A DNA stretch of 64,000 nt from Henckelia pumila (GCF_033568475.1 NW_027331833.1:248001-312000); one strand, 5' to 3'; counted from the first letter of the stretch, positions 35,183 through 45,996 are shown. Notes: generated by a model from the sequence alone, not told the origin. Numbers and translations are program-made.

Positions 35183-35619
35183 TGATGTGTTCAAAAATTT
35201 CACATCAAATACATGACCTCGAACCGGTAATCACGAACCAATTTTTTCAATAAACCGAGCCGAATGACCCCAAAATATTTCTGTGTATCAAAAAAAACAT
35301 GTGAGATGGCTCGCCCAGAGGCGAAGCCACTCCGGCGCTCAAGTCAGTATATGATTCAATAGAAAAGATATATGAAAATTGCAAGAGATATCAAACATGT
35401 AAAAGACGTCAGTGAAGACATAAATAATATGTGCATGACAAGAGTGAGAGGAGTTATGTAAAAATACAACCTCCAGATCCCTTTTTTATAAGAAGAGAGT
35501 TTGAGTCCATGTAGAATTGTAATGTATAATACAAATAGATTTATGCATATCCATCCAATATTATGATATATCTCTAAAATATAAATAAAGATATGATATG
35601 ATTTTTTATCATATCATCA
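35183..35619 (-). repeat. 5' LTR of outer element (437 bp)
   Basis: Partner of 14058-14507, followed by TSD TTATC (35620-35624). Confidence 0.85.
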
Positions 35620-36015
35620 TTATCCTTGCACAATCTCATATCTCAAAGTAAACGCAACCTTAATGAATGCATCAACGTTTCGCTCGAATTCGGAGCGAAA
35701 AAAGGTAACCTCGAAAACCATTATCAAAACTAGCAAATAAGCACACACAATATTGTGTATGATATAAAAGAAAGAAGAATGAATGTGTTTGAAATGGGTG
35801 GGAAATAAGAAACGTGAAAATATGGAGTAGTGGGGTGATGATAGTTTAGATGTTTTTAAAAACAAACCAAGACACCAATTAGTTATTCTAGTATGTCACC
35901 CTTAATAAATAGTAAAAGATGATACTAATGATCGAATATTTGCTTCGAAATCTGAAATATATTCTTTGTTTTGTTTTTGTCGTCTTTGTGTATGTGTGTG
36001 TAATCCTCTTAGATT

Positions 36016-36120
36016 GTGCTTGAAAGAGCTTCTAGTAAGTACTTCTCAGTTTTCATTAACAAAATTTCAAAATTTTGTTAAGGAAAAACTGAGAAATGCG
36101 TAAGAAGCTCTCTCAAACAC
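36016..36120. repeat. Hairpin element, about 105 bp
   Basis: Almost fully self-complementary: GTGCTTGAAAGAGCTTCT at the left pairs with AGAAGCTCTCTCAAACAC at the right, and the centre AACAAAATTTCAAAATTTTGTT is a palindrome. MITE-like in form; no clear TSD. Confidence 0.6.
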
Positions 36121-36249
36121 TACCTTAATAACCCAAAAGATCTTTTTGCTTTGTCACAATCTTCAACTTCATGCAATTGTTATTCAAATGCTTTAACCTT
36201 TTTTTTTATCAATGAAATTTGATATTTTAAAATAGTTACAAGCTCTCAT

Positions 36250-36723
36250 TTAATATACGCACATGTTTTAATTAAGGGAAAATTGCTTTTTTGGTCCTGT
36301 ATGTTTGTCACTTTGCGATTTTGGTCCTTTATATTTTCAGATTGCAGTTTTAGTCCGCTATCTTTATTTTTTTGGCAATTTTAGTCCTTTTTCCGATGTG
36401 GCGCTGACGTGGCACAAATTCAATGCTGATGTGGAGCTGACGTGTACAGTGCCACGTCAGCATTTTCGAAGAAAAAGGACCGAAATTGCCAAAAATCGAA
36501 ACATACAGGACTAAAACTGAAATGTGAAAACATAAAGGACCAAAATCGCAAAGTGACAAACATACAGGACTAAATTTGCAATTTTCCCTTTAATTAAGTA
36601 TCTCAAGCAGGCGCGGCCATTGCATCAAAATATTCCTAATCTAAAAATTTAATATACGCACATGTTTTAATTAAGTATCTCAAGCAGGCGCGGCCATTGC
36701 ATCAAAATATTCCTAATCTAAAA
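36250..36723. repeat. Tandem duplication, one copy split by a MITE
   Basis: A 76-bp unit starting TTTAATATACGCACATGTTT and containing GTATCTCAAGCAGGCGCGGC is present twice. Copy 1 is 36250-36275 plus 36598-36647 and is interrupted by the MITE with its TSD; copy 2 at 36648-36723 is uninterrupted and preserves the pre-insertion sequence. Confidence 0.9.
36276..36588. mobile_element. Mutator-like MITE, family 1, copy B
   Basis: 313 bp, ends GGGAAAATTGC / GCAATTTTCCC, TSD TTTAATTAA at 36267-36275 and 36589-36597. Nearly identical to copy C at 57953-58265, so both moved or were homogenised recently; copy A is more diverged. Confidence 0.92.
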
Positions 36724-37640
36724 AACACCGTCTGCTGTCTTGTCAACAAATTTCAACTGAATATTGTATCACATTATTAATATTTTTTTTAGTTGGGGGT
36801 TGGATTGCTGCATTTGGTTTCAAACTCGTTCCATGTTTGATATATTGGTGTCAGATAAGCTACACGTTATCTAGCTATCACGTTAAAAAATAGTTAATGC
36901 TAGTGTCTCTGTATAATATAAATATAATTATATAAGTATTAGGGTATTACATGTTTGTTTATGTATAATATAGTTTTATTTCACCAAATCATTGATTTGG
37001 TCGAGATTTTTCATAAAATCAAGATTTTCAAGTGCTTGGTTTAGTTAGGAATTGCTACATTTAATTGAAATAAATTAAAACTGATTAAAACCAAATACGT
37101 TATACGTGGGATCATGAGCTTCTTGAGAAAAAAAAGGAAATAAATTGATTAAAACATTCTGAAATTACAAATTAGACCACAGAATGAAAAATCATATATA
37201 TTTCATCTGCTAATTAGTTGGGTTTTACCGATTTTAGACTTCTACTTAATTAATCTGTCAAAATTTCGTCATTTAATATTTTATTTTATTTTCATATAGT
37301 GCTCTCACAATTTATTTATTTTTTTCATAATTTATTTGATTTTTCGTATCAGTGCTTATGGATCGGAGTTGTTGACGTAAAAAGCTAGATATTATTGACA
37401 TGCAAGCTCAAATGAAAATTAAAGAAAATTCCAAAAAGCCAACTAATTAAATGAACAAAAAGAGTCGATCTATTGCATTAAAATCAAACTGATTTAACCG
37501 AAGCCCATATTGTCAAATCAAATTTAGATAAAATTTTCCTTTTACCCTTTAAAATATAATTAACAATAATAGGCCTTCATTGGTCCAAATCAAACATGCA
37601 TGAGATCTAATATTTAGACAATGAATTTCATCTAGAAGAT
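36724..37640. other. Intergenic DNA downstream of the VQ gene
   Basis: AT-rich, no recognised gene. Its right part is the 3' flank of the minus-strand VQ gene. Confidence 0.45.
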
Positions 37641-37646
37641 TTTATT
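37641..37646 (-). terminator. Possible polyadenylation signal of VQ gene
   Basis: AATAAA on the minus strand about 70 nt beyond the VQ stop codon. Confidence 0.45.
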
Positions 37647-37715
37647 GAAAAAGAATAGAGAAAATAATGTTCAATATCCCATCAAAAAATTATTACTAAT
37701 GATTAATTCATCATC

Positions 37716-38366
37716 TCAGAATTCAGGGAATCCCTTCATGTAATCCATGAAGGAAGGAGAAATAGGGTTGGCCATACTAGAAGAATGAAAAACAGAACCA
37801 GCCCTAGACGAACACATATTATACGAGTCGTTCGAATTCGGCGCGAAAAACGGAACCTCGACGATGTATGGATTAGGCATGTGATTGTACAACGGCGGCG
37901 ACATTATCGACGTCTCCGGCTTGAACTCATTCACATACTTGTCGTCCGTCAAGACGGACGACGACGTCTCGTGATCCTCGTACCCAACAACAATATTCTT
38001 AACCCTACAATAATCCTTTTCCTCGACGTCGACCTTGGTCGCCGTCTCGGGTTTCGCGGTACTAGATTTCCCTTCCTCCTCCTCGGACCGCGAATATCCC
38101 GTGAGTTTCTGCACCAAAGCCATGAAATCACTAGCTTGAGCGTGGATGACCTTGGGCGAGTGCGTGTATATGATCACCGGCTGTCGTTTCGTTTGGTTCT
38201 TGGGAGCGCTGTTTCCGGCATTTTCGACGACGAGCGGTTGGTGGGAAGAAGAAGATTTGTGGATTGCATGGGAGTCTCTATTGATTCTTAGCGGAGATTG
38301 ACGGGGATTGCAATTGATCATCACTCCTTTGGGAGCCTCACTATCTTGAAACTTGGAAGGACTCAT
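37716..38366 (-). CDS. VQ-motif protein, intronless, 216 aa
   Basis: Plant-specific VQ protein, a class of small nuclear (some plastid) cofactors that bind WRKY transcription factors and act in defence, stress and development. The hallmark FxxxVQxLTG is present as FMALVQKLTG at about residues 94-103. Upstream of it PVIIYTHSPKVIHAQASD matches the block that precedes the motif in the VQ8/VQ20-like subgroup, and NRDSHAIHKSSSS matches its basic N-terminal region. The rest is Ser/Pro-rich and low in structure, and the C-terminus is MDYMKGFPEF. I chose ATG 38366; twelve in-frame codons upstream begin from TTG and are unlikely to be translated. A single exon is usual for the family. The frame is complete and unbroken, unlike everything around it. 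WRKY partnership is known for the family and inferred here. Confidence 0.9.
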   Translation of the reverse strand: MSPSKFQDSEAPKGVMINCNPRQSPLRINRDSHAIHKSSSSHQPLVVENAGNSAPKNQTKRQPVIIYTHSPKVIHAQASDFMALVQKLTGYSRSEEEEGKSSTAKPETATKVDVEEKDYCRVKNIVVGYEDHETSSSVLTDDKYVNEFKPETSIMSPPLYNHMPNPYIVEVPFFAPNSNDSYNMCSSRAGSVFHSSSMANPISPSFMDYMKGFPEF

Positions 38367-38434
38367 GGATATGGTATTCTTGTTACACCACAAATGGAGC
38401 AATAAAATGGAATTTGAGTGTGAGTGAGAGAGGG

Positions 38435-38445
38435 TTTAAATAAAT
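38435..38445 (-). promoter_or_regulatory. TATA-like element of VQ gene
   Basis: Minus strand ATTTATTTAAA followed by CCCTCTCTCACTCACACTC, a TATA-like box with a pyrimidine-rich leader about 70-80 nt before the ATG. Position and composition fit a plant core promoter; no experimental support. Confidence 0.4.
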
Positions 38446-38450
38446 GAATT

Positions 38451-39796
38451 TTAATTTTAATTTATAACGAATTGGGGATGAATTAGCGGAGCGGGAATCA
38501 GTTGTGGATGAGCATAACATTTGTCAGCATGGGCTTCATTCTCGGATGTGTGGGGACGGAAGAGCTGGCGGGTGGCAGCAGCTGAGTCAATGCTGCAGTG
38601 CATTCATCCACTCAACATTTGACAAGTGGCAAGTGTAGGGTTTTTTTTTTAAAATTTTTTTTTATAAACAAAAAACGTGTGAGTCGAATCCTCTATCTCT
38701 TTCTCTCACTCTCAAAAGTCAAACCCAACCCTCCTCCTTTTGCGCCTCAGAAACCGACTCCCGTGAAGGTCAAGATCCACCGGGGCTTTCGTTGAACCGC
38801 CGACTCCGACTCCGACTCCCTTCACTTCATTTGTTATAAACGGCTACTTAGTAGTAATGGTGAGTCACAAACAATTTTTTTTCCACATCTAGTTCTTTAA
38901 AAATCAATAGATGGGGCATCACTTGATAAATTTGAGGCCTGAAACACATTTGGAGTAATTATTATACATGAATATTGTGTATTTTTTTAAAAAAAAAAAT
39001 TGAGGGAGAGACGGCTGAACATTTAATTGCACCAATATCAAGTTTGGTTACGAGGTACAAAGTACTTAAATGAAATAAGTTACAATTTATCTCTCATGTT
39101 TGATGAATATGAAGATTTGGTTGGTTGTCATGTCCTCAGTTTAATTGCTTTTGTGCGTTCCTTTTTTCTGAGTTTTTTTTTTAAAATATAACTTGTTTTA
39201 ACTTGAAGTGATCGTGATACTCCTTAGCTAGGAATTGTGTAGATGGTCGATCTAAAACCGAATCATTGGCTTGAAAAAATCCTACTGGTTTTTTACATTG
39301 TATGCACTGTCATCTTGCTACATGGTACTGAAAATGTACAAGATTTGTGAACTCAGCTTGATTTCCATTTCCTCTCACATTTGTCACCATCTCTCAGTCT
39401 GCGTGATATCTTTGTCCATTTTAGAAATTTAAGATATAGTAGGTTCGGTTCCTATCAGGTTGCGTAGTGATGGTAGCGGTTCAAGTTTCTTGGATCGTAG
39501 AACCAAAAGTCTGTGTGCCCCCTGTTTAATGTCAATCTATATTATTTAAATTATTATATATGCAGAGTTGTTTATTTTCATGTGAGGTTAAATTTTTACA
39601 GAGTTGACAAACAAGCAGGTATTACTTGCCAACAGTTCGATGGTATTCCCATCCATCCCTTGACTGGGAACTTTTGAAATTGTTGCCTTATGTAAGATAT
39701 GAGTGTGCTTGCACTTGTTCTTTTGAATCTGCATTTCGTTACAATTACATTATCGATCGAGTTCTCACCCATGTGACATTATTTTTTTTTTTTTAA
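38451..39796. other. VQ upstream region and unassigned DNA
   Basis: Upstream of the VQ gene. A C/T-rich, possibly exonic stretch (about 38690-38872) ends in a donor-like ATG|GTGAGT. It could be the first exon or 5' UTR of a plus-strand transcript leading to the fragment at 39797, but no convincing protein is encoded. Confidence 0.3.
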
Positions 39797-39990
39797 GGGA
39801 AACCGTATATTGTATTCGAACGAAAAAATCCTGGTGGTTACGAGACTTGGGTAGGAACACATCTTGAGGTCAACGAATATAAAGGTGTTTTATACCAAAA
39901 GTTCTCAAGTAGGGCAATAAGAGTTTTGAGGAATATGTGAAGAAGCCACGTCCAACTACTTCATTTTCAGTGAAAATTACGATGATGTGA
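39797..39990 (+). pseudogene. Viroplasmin/RNase H1 hybrid-binding-domain fragment
   Basis: After a long T tract ending in AAG, the plus strand reads GKPYIVFERKNPGGYETWVG followed by HLEVNEYKGVLYQKFSS, the pattern of the small hybrid-binding (viroplasmin) domain found at the N-terminus of RNase H1-type proteins and in caulimovirus inclusion proteins. A frameshift near 39910 breaks it: one frame reaches a TGA at 39938-39940, another continues SFEEYVKKPRP. No RNase H catalytic domain follows. It is probably a decayed exon of a host RNase H1-like gene; a remnant of an endogenous pararetrovirus is the alternative. Confidence 0.5.
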
Positions 39991-40368
39991 TTAGATGATG
40001 TGATTACGGAAAAAATTGATGCGATAAAACAAAAAATGCAAGAGATGAGAATGAGCGGCCATGATTAATGTTAGTTAGAAAATGTAATGTAATGGTAGAC
40101 GGTGTAGTGCAATTAGTCTTTTGAAAACTTTAGATGCTTGTAAACGTTGGTATCCCATATTTGGGCATTTTCATCTATGAAGATGAAACTCGAGTTTTAT
40201 GGCTATAATAATATTGTTGTCTAATTAGCATATACTCAGAATTTTGATTTCTTAAAAAAAAGATTGAACTCAAGTTTTTGAATTCTTAACTATGCTCGTG
40301 TACCAGTAGGTATATATTTCTTCATCCCTTGTTTCCCTTCCATGCATTTAATTACTTGGTAAAAATCA
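39991..40368. other. Unassigned AT-rich DNA
   Basis: No feature that I can support. Confidence 0.4.
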
Positions 40369-40377
40369 CAGTTAAAA

Positions 40378-41553
40378 CGAGTAAAATTTATTTTTATCCC
40401 TCACATTTGAAACCAATTTCAAAATCATCCCTCACATTTCAAATTACTTCATTATTATCCTTCATCTCTATTTTTTATTAAAAACTAGACCAATTATTTA
40501 TCTTTTAAATTTTTTTTGACTTAAATGCCCTTTTGTTTTATTTAAATAATGTTGATTCAAAAAATATACAATAATATTGATAAAAATAATTAATTATATA
40601 AAATAAATTAATGTTTTCCAATAATATAACAAAATTTTAATTTAAATAATAAAATTTTTTTAATTTGAATAATGTTGATTCAAAAATAAATATAATAATA
40701 TTGATAAAAATAACTAATTATATAAAATAAATTAATGTTTTCCAATAATATAAAAAAATTTTAATTTAAATAAAACACAAAAATATTATATATTTATTAA
40801 AGACAAAATAAAAAATATAAAATTTTGTGGTCAAGATTTGAAACATATACCAAAAAAATATAGAATAATTTTAACAAAAGTAATTTTATTTTGTAATATT
40901 TATAAAAACATATTATTTGTAATATTATTACTATTATTATTAATTAATTGTATATAAATACTTATTTTTTTTCCAATATTGTTATATTTTTATTGGAAAA
41001 TATATAAATATGCTCTATATATATGTTTCAAATTTTGGCCACTAATTAATTTTAATCTTTGCATCCAACAATTGATCATCTCTCAATAATTGTATTCATT
41101 GCGATTAATGTGAATCAAAATTGTGACATTAGTTATGATATCAGTTATAGACCTAACGTTTGTCTATTTATTAAAAGTTATAGTTGATGCTACTAGTGCA
41201 ACTCAAATAATTTAAACCATACAGTAGCTCATGTGTCACGATCGACCACTCTCCTAATATGAGCAATTATTGCATCCAACATATTATTATAAATTATTAA
41301 TTTATTTTATATAATTAGTTATTTTTATTAAAACTATTATATTTTATTTGAATCATATTGAATAATAATATTTTTTACAGTATTCAAATAAAATTAAAAA
41401 ACAAACAAAAGTGCATTTCAGTCAAACAACTTAAAAAAACAAATAATTAGTCTTATTTTTAACCAAATGATATATGAGGGATGAGATTGAAGTTAGGTCA
41501 AGGATGATTTTGAAACTGAATTCAAATGTTGGAGATGATTATGAATTTAACCC
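40378..41553. mobile_element. Mutator-like non-autonomous element, 1.18 kb
   Basis: Flanked by the 9-bp duplication CAGTTAAAA (40369-40377 and 41554-41562). The arms of about 120 bp are imperfect inverted repeats of the type 'ATCCCTCACATTTGAAA...' (left) and its complement (right, about 41440-41553). The interior is extremely AT-rich and contains a direct duplication of about 120 bp (about 40540-40660 and 40660-40780, sharing AATGTTGATTCAAAAA and ATTAATGTTTTCCAATAATA). No transposase. Confidence 0.7.
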
Positions 41554-41562
41554 CAGTTAAAA

Positions 41563-42920
41563 TACCCTTAATTCTTTATCTTGGCCGACTCCAAAATCAG
41601 AACGAAACCACCAAATAAAGAACAAAGATTGAACTCACAACTCGGGATCACAGCGTGATAGACAGTAGGAAAGCTTGTATTTTTGACAAAACTTCAAGAA
41701 AGAAATCAAATTCTCAGCAAGAAGGAAAGCTTGTATTTTTTGTAAAAGAATTTGACAAAACTTCAAGAAAGAAATCAAATTCTCAGCAAGAAAACGTGTC
41801 GATCAATGGAAACTTGACAAACACCGAAACCTTGCCACTAATTAAAGCACAAGAAACACACATCAAAGCCTGTATTCTAAAAATGTAGAAAATCATGGCT
41901 GCCAAACCCACAATCTCCAGCTAATTAAACAACACATTTCTTCATGCTCCTTGAGTTACCATGATCATTTCCCTACAAATAATGTGAAAATGTAATGAGA
42001 AAACAATTTTTAAACAAGTTTAATGTATTTGATAAAATTTCTAAGTTGTGATGAGTCCCCCCAAATTGAGACAAGAATAAATTAAATTGAACACTTGAAT
42101 AGAAGTTTGTGTTACTTTCCTGCATTAAAAATATACAAATAAATGTTGATTGTGTCCAAATTAGATGAAAATTTAATCTATTACCACATTTGACCATTTT
42201 TGACTATCCGGATTACATGTCATTGAAAAAGAAAAAAAAACAAAAACAAAAAAATCTCAATGTAATGTAATTAATACGAGAATATCGATCTCCTTAATGA
42301 TTTGGGCATAACTTTTCACAAGATGAACAAGTATTTTTTTCTTTCATTATCCCCTCCTCAAGTTCCATGAATTAAATTTTATGTGGAAAAAATAGGAGAA
42401 AATTTTGTACCGATGTTGATCATTTATAGTTACTTGTTTCTGTGTGATTTTGATATCATATGCTGTCAAGATCAGTAGTGTATATATATAATGAAAACAC
42501 AATTGTTTTTTTGTCAGTTTACTAATTAAAAACTGAATTTTTCATCACAAAATTGAAATTTATTTCACTTATACACCAAAACATTAAAATCTCTCATGGC
42601 TATAACCAGAAACCCTTAACTGACTAATATAAATGAACTTTTGCATAGAAGAAGTTAAATTAATAGTTCATTCACCTTATTACGGTCTGAACAAATCAGA
42701 ACTATTTGCCAAGATACCATTTTAGAGTACTGGTTATTATAATATTCTACCTTGGTCAAAATATAACAGATATCGAAATACATATTTCTATCGTTTTGTT
42801 CGAAATTCATATACGTCTTTATTTTGTGTACATATATAGCAAAAACATATTTCTATCATTTTTTTCCTGCTTAAAAGGGATACATGCATGCAACGTACAT
42901 CTTGACATGATTATTAGTTA
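41563..42920. repeat. Unassigned DNA with a short tandem duplication
   Basis: No gene recognised. At about 41668-41792 a unit GGAAAGCTTGTATTTTTGAC ... CAAATTCTCAGCAAGAA is present twice, the second with an inserted GTAAAAGAATT. A TTTTTTTCTTTCA followed by TTATCCCCTCCTC at 42335-42360 resembles, on the minus strand, a polypurine tract plus LTR start, but no matching LTR body was found. Confidence 0.45.
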
Positions 42921-42957
42921 CTCCCTCTGAGTAAGAAAACTTAGGCTCCCCTAAATT
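42921..42957 (-). other. G-rich 3' tract of SIRE-like copia
   Basis: Minus strand AAATTTAGGGGAGCCTAAG then TTTTCTTACTCAGAGGGAG. Reiterated (A/T)CAGGGGGAG words after the last frame are, as I recall, typical of SIRE-type copia elements near their 3' end. Confidence 0.45.
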
Positions 42958-43122
42958 TGATCATATGGTGTGCGCAAAACAGGAAAACAACATCAACTAT
43001 CAAGCCTAATGCTTCAAAATCATAGCTAAGACAAGAAATATGGGGAAATGAAAAGGAAAAGAAAGGAATAAAAGCCCTAAGACTCTGCTCTTATATCAGT
43101 GCTAGATGGTCCAGCTTCATTC

Positions 43123-43820
43123 TCATTTTTCATTTTGCGGATCCCCCTCTTTTTGTCTAGAAGAGAAAACCTCGAGGATGAGCTTATACTCAGTCACTTG
43201 TTCCGTATAGTGATCTATGATAGCTTGAGCATTGAGGATCTGTGACTCAGCAAACTTTATTTGTGCCCAAAGATAGTCATTGGAGAAGAGCACAAACTCT
43301 AGTGGGATAGAGCCAATGTGAGAAGCATCAGGAACAACACCAGGCTTCATAGATCCACCCATCCATGGCAGATCAAGCTTCCTATTCCCTTTAAGAAAGT
43401 CAGGTACGATCTTGATAGGCTCTCCTTAAGCAGATAAGAGTTCATCTTCATTACGAAGAAAGCCTTGGGATTCCAGTAGAAGAATGATCGATTAGGGATA
43501 CGATAAGCCAGTTGATAGCTTGAGACCACTATCGGAAAAAGTTAGCACAGTGCGAAACACCAGGTGTCCAAAATTGAAGTTGGCAGAAGTACCAATTGCA
43601 AACAAGGTAAGATCCTGTCCTCACGTCACCACAGTGGAGTTGGTGGACGGAGTCCAGTTCTTCATGGCTAGCTTGTGAAGCACAAAGTAAAAAGATGTGA
43701 GGCAAACGACAGATAGTTGTAGTGGGCTAAGAAGGAGCTTTTTCACCAAACCGCCAGTGAGGACAGTAGTGATGGTATCCAAATCAGGATCCACACTTTC
43801 TTCAACACAGTCCATAGTCG
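43123..43820 (-). pseudogene. PTPD frame, C-terminal part
   Basis: C-terminal half of a 'putative plant transposon protein' domain. Reading on the minus strand: DPDLDTITTVLTGGLVKK, SVVCLTSFYFVLHKLAMKNW-TPSTNSTVVT, then after a stop and frame changes the segments TSANFNFGHLVF, KAFFVMKMNSYLL, LICHGWVDL and finally SIPLEFVLFSNDYLWAQIKF...QKEGDPQNEK to the stop at 43123. Several stops and shifts separate the pieces. The domain is known from plant repeats; its molecular role is not established. The rest of the frame lies at 45997-46130 and 47631-48144. Confidence 0.65.
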
Positions 43821-45996
43821 TGTAACGTCCCAAAACTTGGGAACGCTACTAAACATACATTCTAAAAAAAACGTTGCGGAAAATTTTGCGGAAAATAAAA
43901 ATCTTCTTCATTAAAAAAAATATTTAAAAGTGCATCAACAACCGTATGAAATAAAATTTTGAAGTATTGCTCACATGACCAACATAAAAATTTACTAAAA
44001 CTTGTTTCTTCTCTAAAAAAATAAACGTTATTTGTGCACAATAAAATTGTTCTCATAAAACAACGCTCATGCATCTCTCGCCGACCCGACTGTCTGCTCC
44101 TCTTCATGCCCCGACTCCATACTCATCATTTAATTCATTGATAGCATCATTACCTGCACCATTCATGTATAGTGAGTCTAAAGACTCAGCAAGAAAATTC
44201 ATATAAAACTCATATGAAAAAACTTGAAACTCAATGCAGTGCCATAAATGAACGTAACATAAAAACTTATCATTTTTGTGTGACGAGGTACATGTAATTG
44301 TGGTAATCATGTCATATGAGCACATGGGGTTCCCGTGATCACAGTCGTTGTACAACAAGCATATAGATGTACCATCCCTACTAGCTTTGACCAATATGCG
44401 CACCGAATATCGTCCATATTTGCCTTAGCTAATAGGCGCACCATCTATGTACCGTCCATACTAGCCTTGAAAAATATGCGCACTGAATACCGTCCATATT
44501 GCCTTGGCTAATATGCACACCATCTCTTTGTCGTCCATACCGGTCATGGCCAATATGCGCACCTTCATTATTTGGAAAAACCCCTCCGGTGCTCATCCCG
44601 GAGTACCAATCTCGTATTTCTACCACACGAACACTTACAACATCAAAAGTATTTTCATGCATCATCTTATCATAACTTTTCATAACCTTGTCATTTCATG
44701 CTCTTAAACTTTCGTGATAAAAGTCATGCATGCTAAGACCGATGTAAATTCAATCATGCATGTAATACTTCATAAAATTTCATGATTTTCACGGAAAAAT
44801 AGCTTTCAAGAAGGTATAAGGCATAAACATGCATTACATGGCATAATCGTTCCACGTGAGTCGTTTCGTCCAGTCCGAAAATCTAAAACAAGAAATTTTT
44901 TCATAAACACTCTTAAAAATACTTAAAACTCCTTAAATATCATAACATAATTTTAGGACTTAAAAACAAAAAATTAAATCGGCCCAGACAGACCGAGCAG
45001 TGCAGAGGCGCCACTAAAGTGTGCCCCTGCGCTGTAACCAGCTCGGGGGCGCTGCTGGAGTAGCACCCTTGTACTAGCAGCGCCCCCGTGCTGGTGCGGC
45101 TGCATGCGCGCAGGGCTTGTTTCCGCTTTTTCTCGATTTTTCCGAAATTTTTCCATCTTTTTATCAAGTTTGAACGCTACCCATTGAAAGATATCATCAA
45201 ACACATGAAAAACTTCAAAAGTTATGCACAACACGATCCAACTTTTCAAAGATTTGAATAAAAAATTTACATTCAAAACTTCTCCATCAAAATTCTGACT
45301 TTTCAAACATAGATGCCCTTGAATCTAAATAAACTTACACCGAAAACATCAGGAACTCATTACGTTTCACGATTATACAACATACTAATGAATTTTTCTA
45401 AAATCATGCATCAATCAACACCATAAATCAACCTAGGGTTCATATAAACAAATTAATACTCTTGAACGGTGTTTTATAAACGTTAAAACTTCATGGATTT
45501 TGATGCTTGGAATTAACCTGGACTATGGAGCGATCTAGCCTCGAGAAAACTAAAGAACTCTGCCCTAGCTCTGATGCAGCTTTTGAATCGTGTATGAGAG
45601 AAAGGGGAGAAGGGAGAAGCGGGGTCCAGAAATTTTTAAAAGAAAGGATTGTAAAATATTTTGACGTCTAATTAATTTTTGATTAATGGGCTTGAGAGTC
45701 GGCCCATTAGTTGCAAATAAAATTTTTAAACTCTTTCACCCAACTAAAAATACACTGCATCAACTTTAAACTTTTGATTAACAATAAAATATTTCTCAAC
45801 TTGTTCAAAGGTTAGGATCGTTCCGTCGGTCCAGAATAAATTCCAAACCTGAAAATACTAAAATAATTTGTAACACATTAAATAACATAAATCACATAGC
45901 TTAAACATAACAATTAAATTTCACAATTAACATGCATAAATAATATAAATCAATTAAATTTGTTTTGATTGAGCTAGTGAAATTTTGGACCTAACA
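43821..45996 (-). mobile_element. Gypsy-type LTR inserted in the PTPD frame
   Basis: Begins TGTAACGTCCC at 43821 and can end GGACCTAACA at 45996, giving 2176 bp with TG...CA. The architecture in minus orientation (pyrimidine-rich leader around 45600, GC-rich island 44985-45115, degenerate repeats 44370-44565) resembles long chromovirus LTRs. Flanking pentamers AGTCG and TAAAG do not match, so the right boundary or simple solo-LTR origin is unproven. Confidence 0.55.
44370..44565. repeat. Degenerate tandem repeat in LTR
   Basis: About four copies of a 45-bp type unit containing CGTCCATACTAGCCTTG and AATATGCGCACC. Confidence 0.6.

Larger units (their letters stand above)
14058..35619 (-). mobile_element. 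Outer non-autonomous LTR element hosting nested elements
   Basis: Two LTRs (14058-14507 and 35183-35619) share the start TGATGTGTTCAAAAATTTCA and the end ATCATATCATCA, and the whole is flanked by the 5-bp duplication TTATC (14053-14057 and 35620-35624). Inside the right LTR the minus strand reads TTGACGCCGTCTATGAGAAC, close to the TTGGCGCCGTCTGTGGGAA primer-binding segment common in plant gypsy elements, and a purine-rich stretch adjoins the left LTR. Orientation is therefore minus. After removal of the nested chromovirus the internal region is only about 2.8 kb, without recognisable gag or pol but with two tandem arrays, so it is non-autonomous. Confidence 0.8.

Noticed and set aside
37785..38291. 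168-codon plus-strand open frame rich in Arg
   Set aside because: It is the antisense shadow of the VQ coding region; composition and overlap show no independent gene.
38367..38402. N-terminal extension of the VQ frame (12 codons)
   Set aside because: Begins at TTG, not ATG; the first ATG is at 38366 and fits the family.
42335..42360. Possible 3' LTR start of the second SIRE-like copia
   Set aside because: TTTTTTTCTTTCA plus a pyrimidine tract fits, but the sequence to its left shows no similarity to the 5' LTR at 53232-54133.
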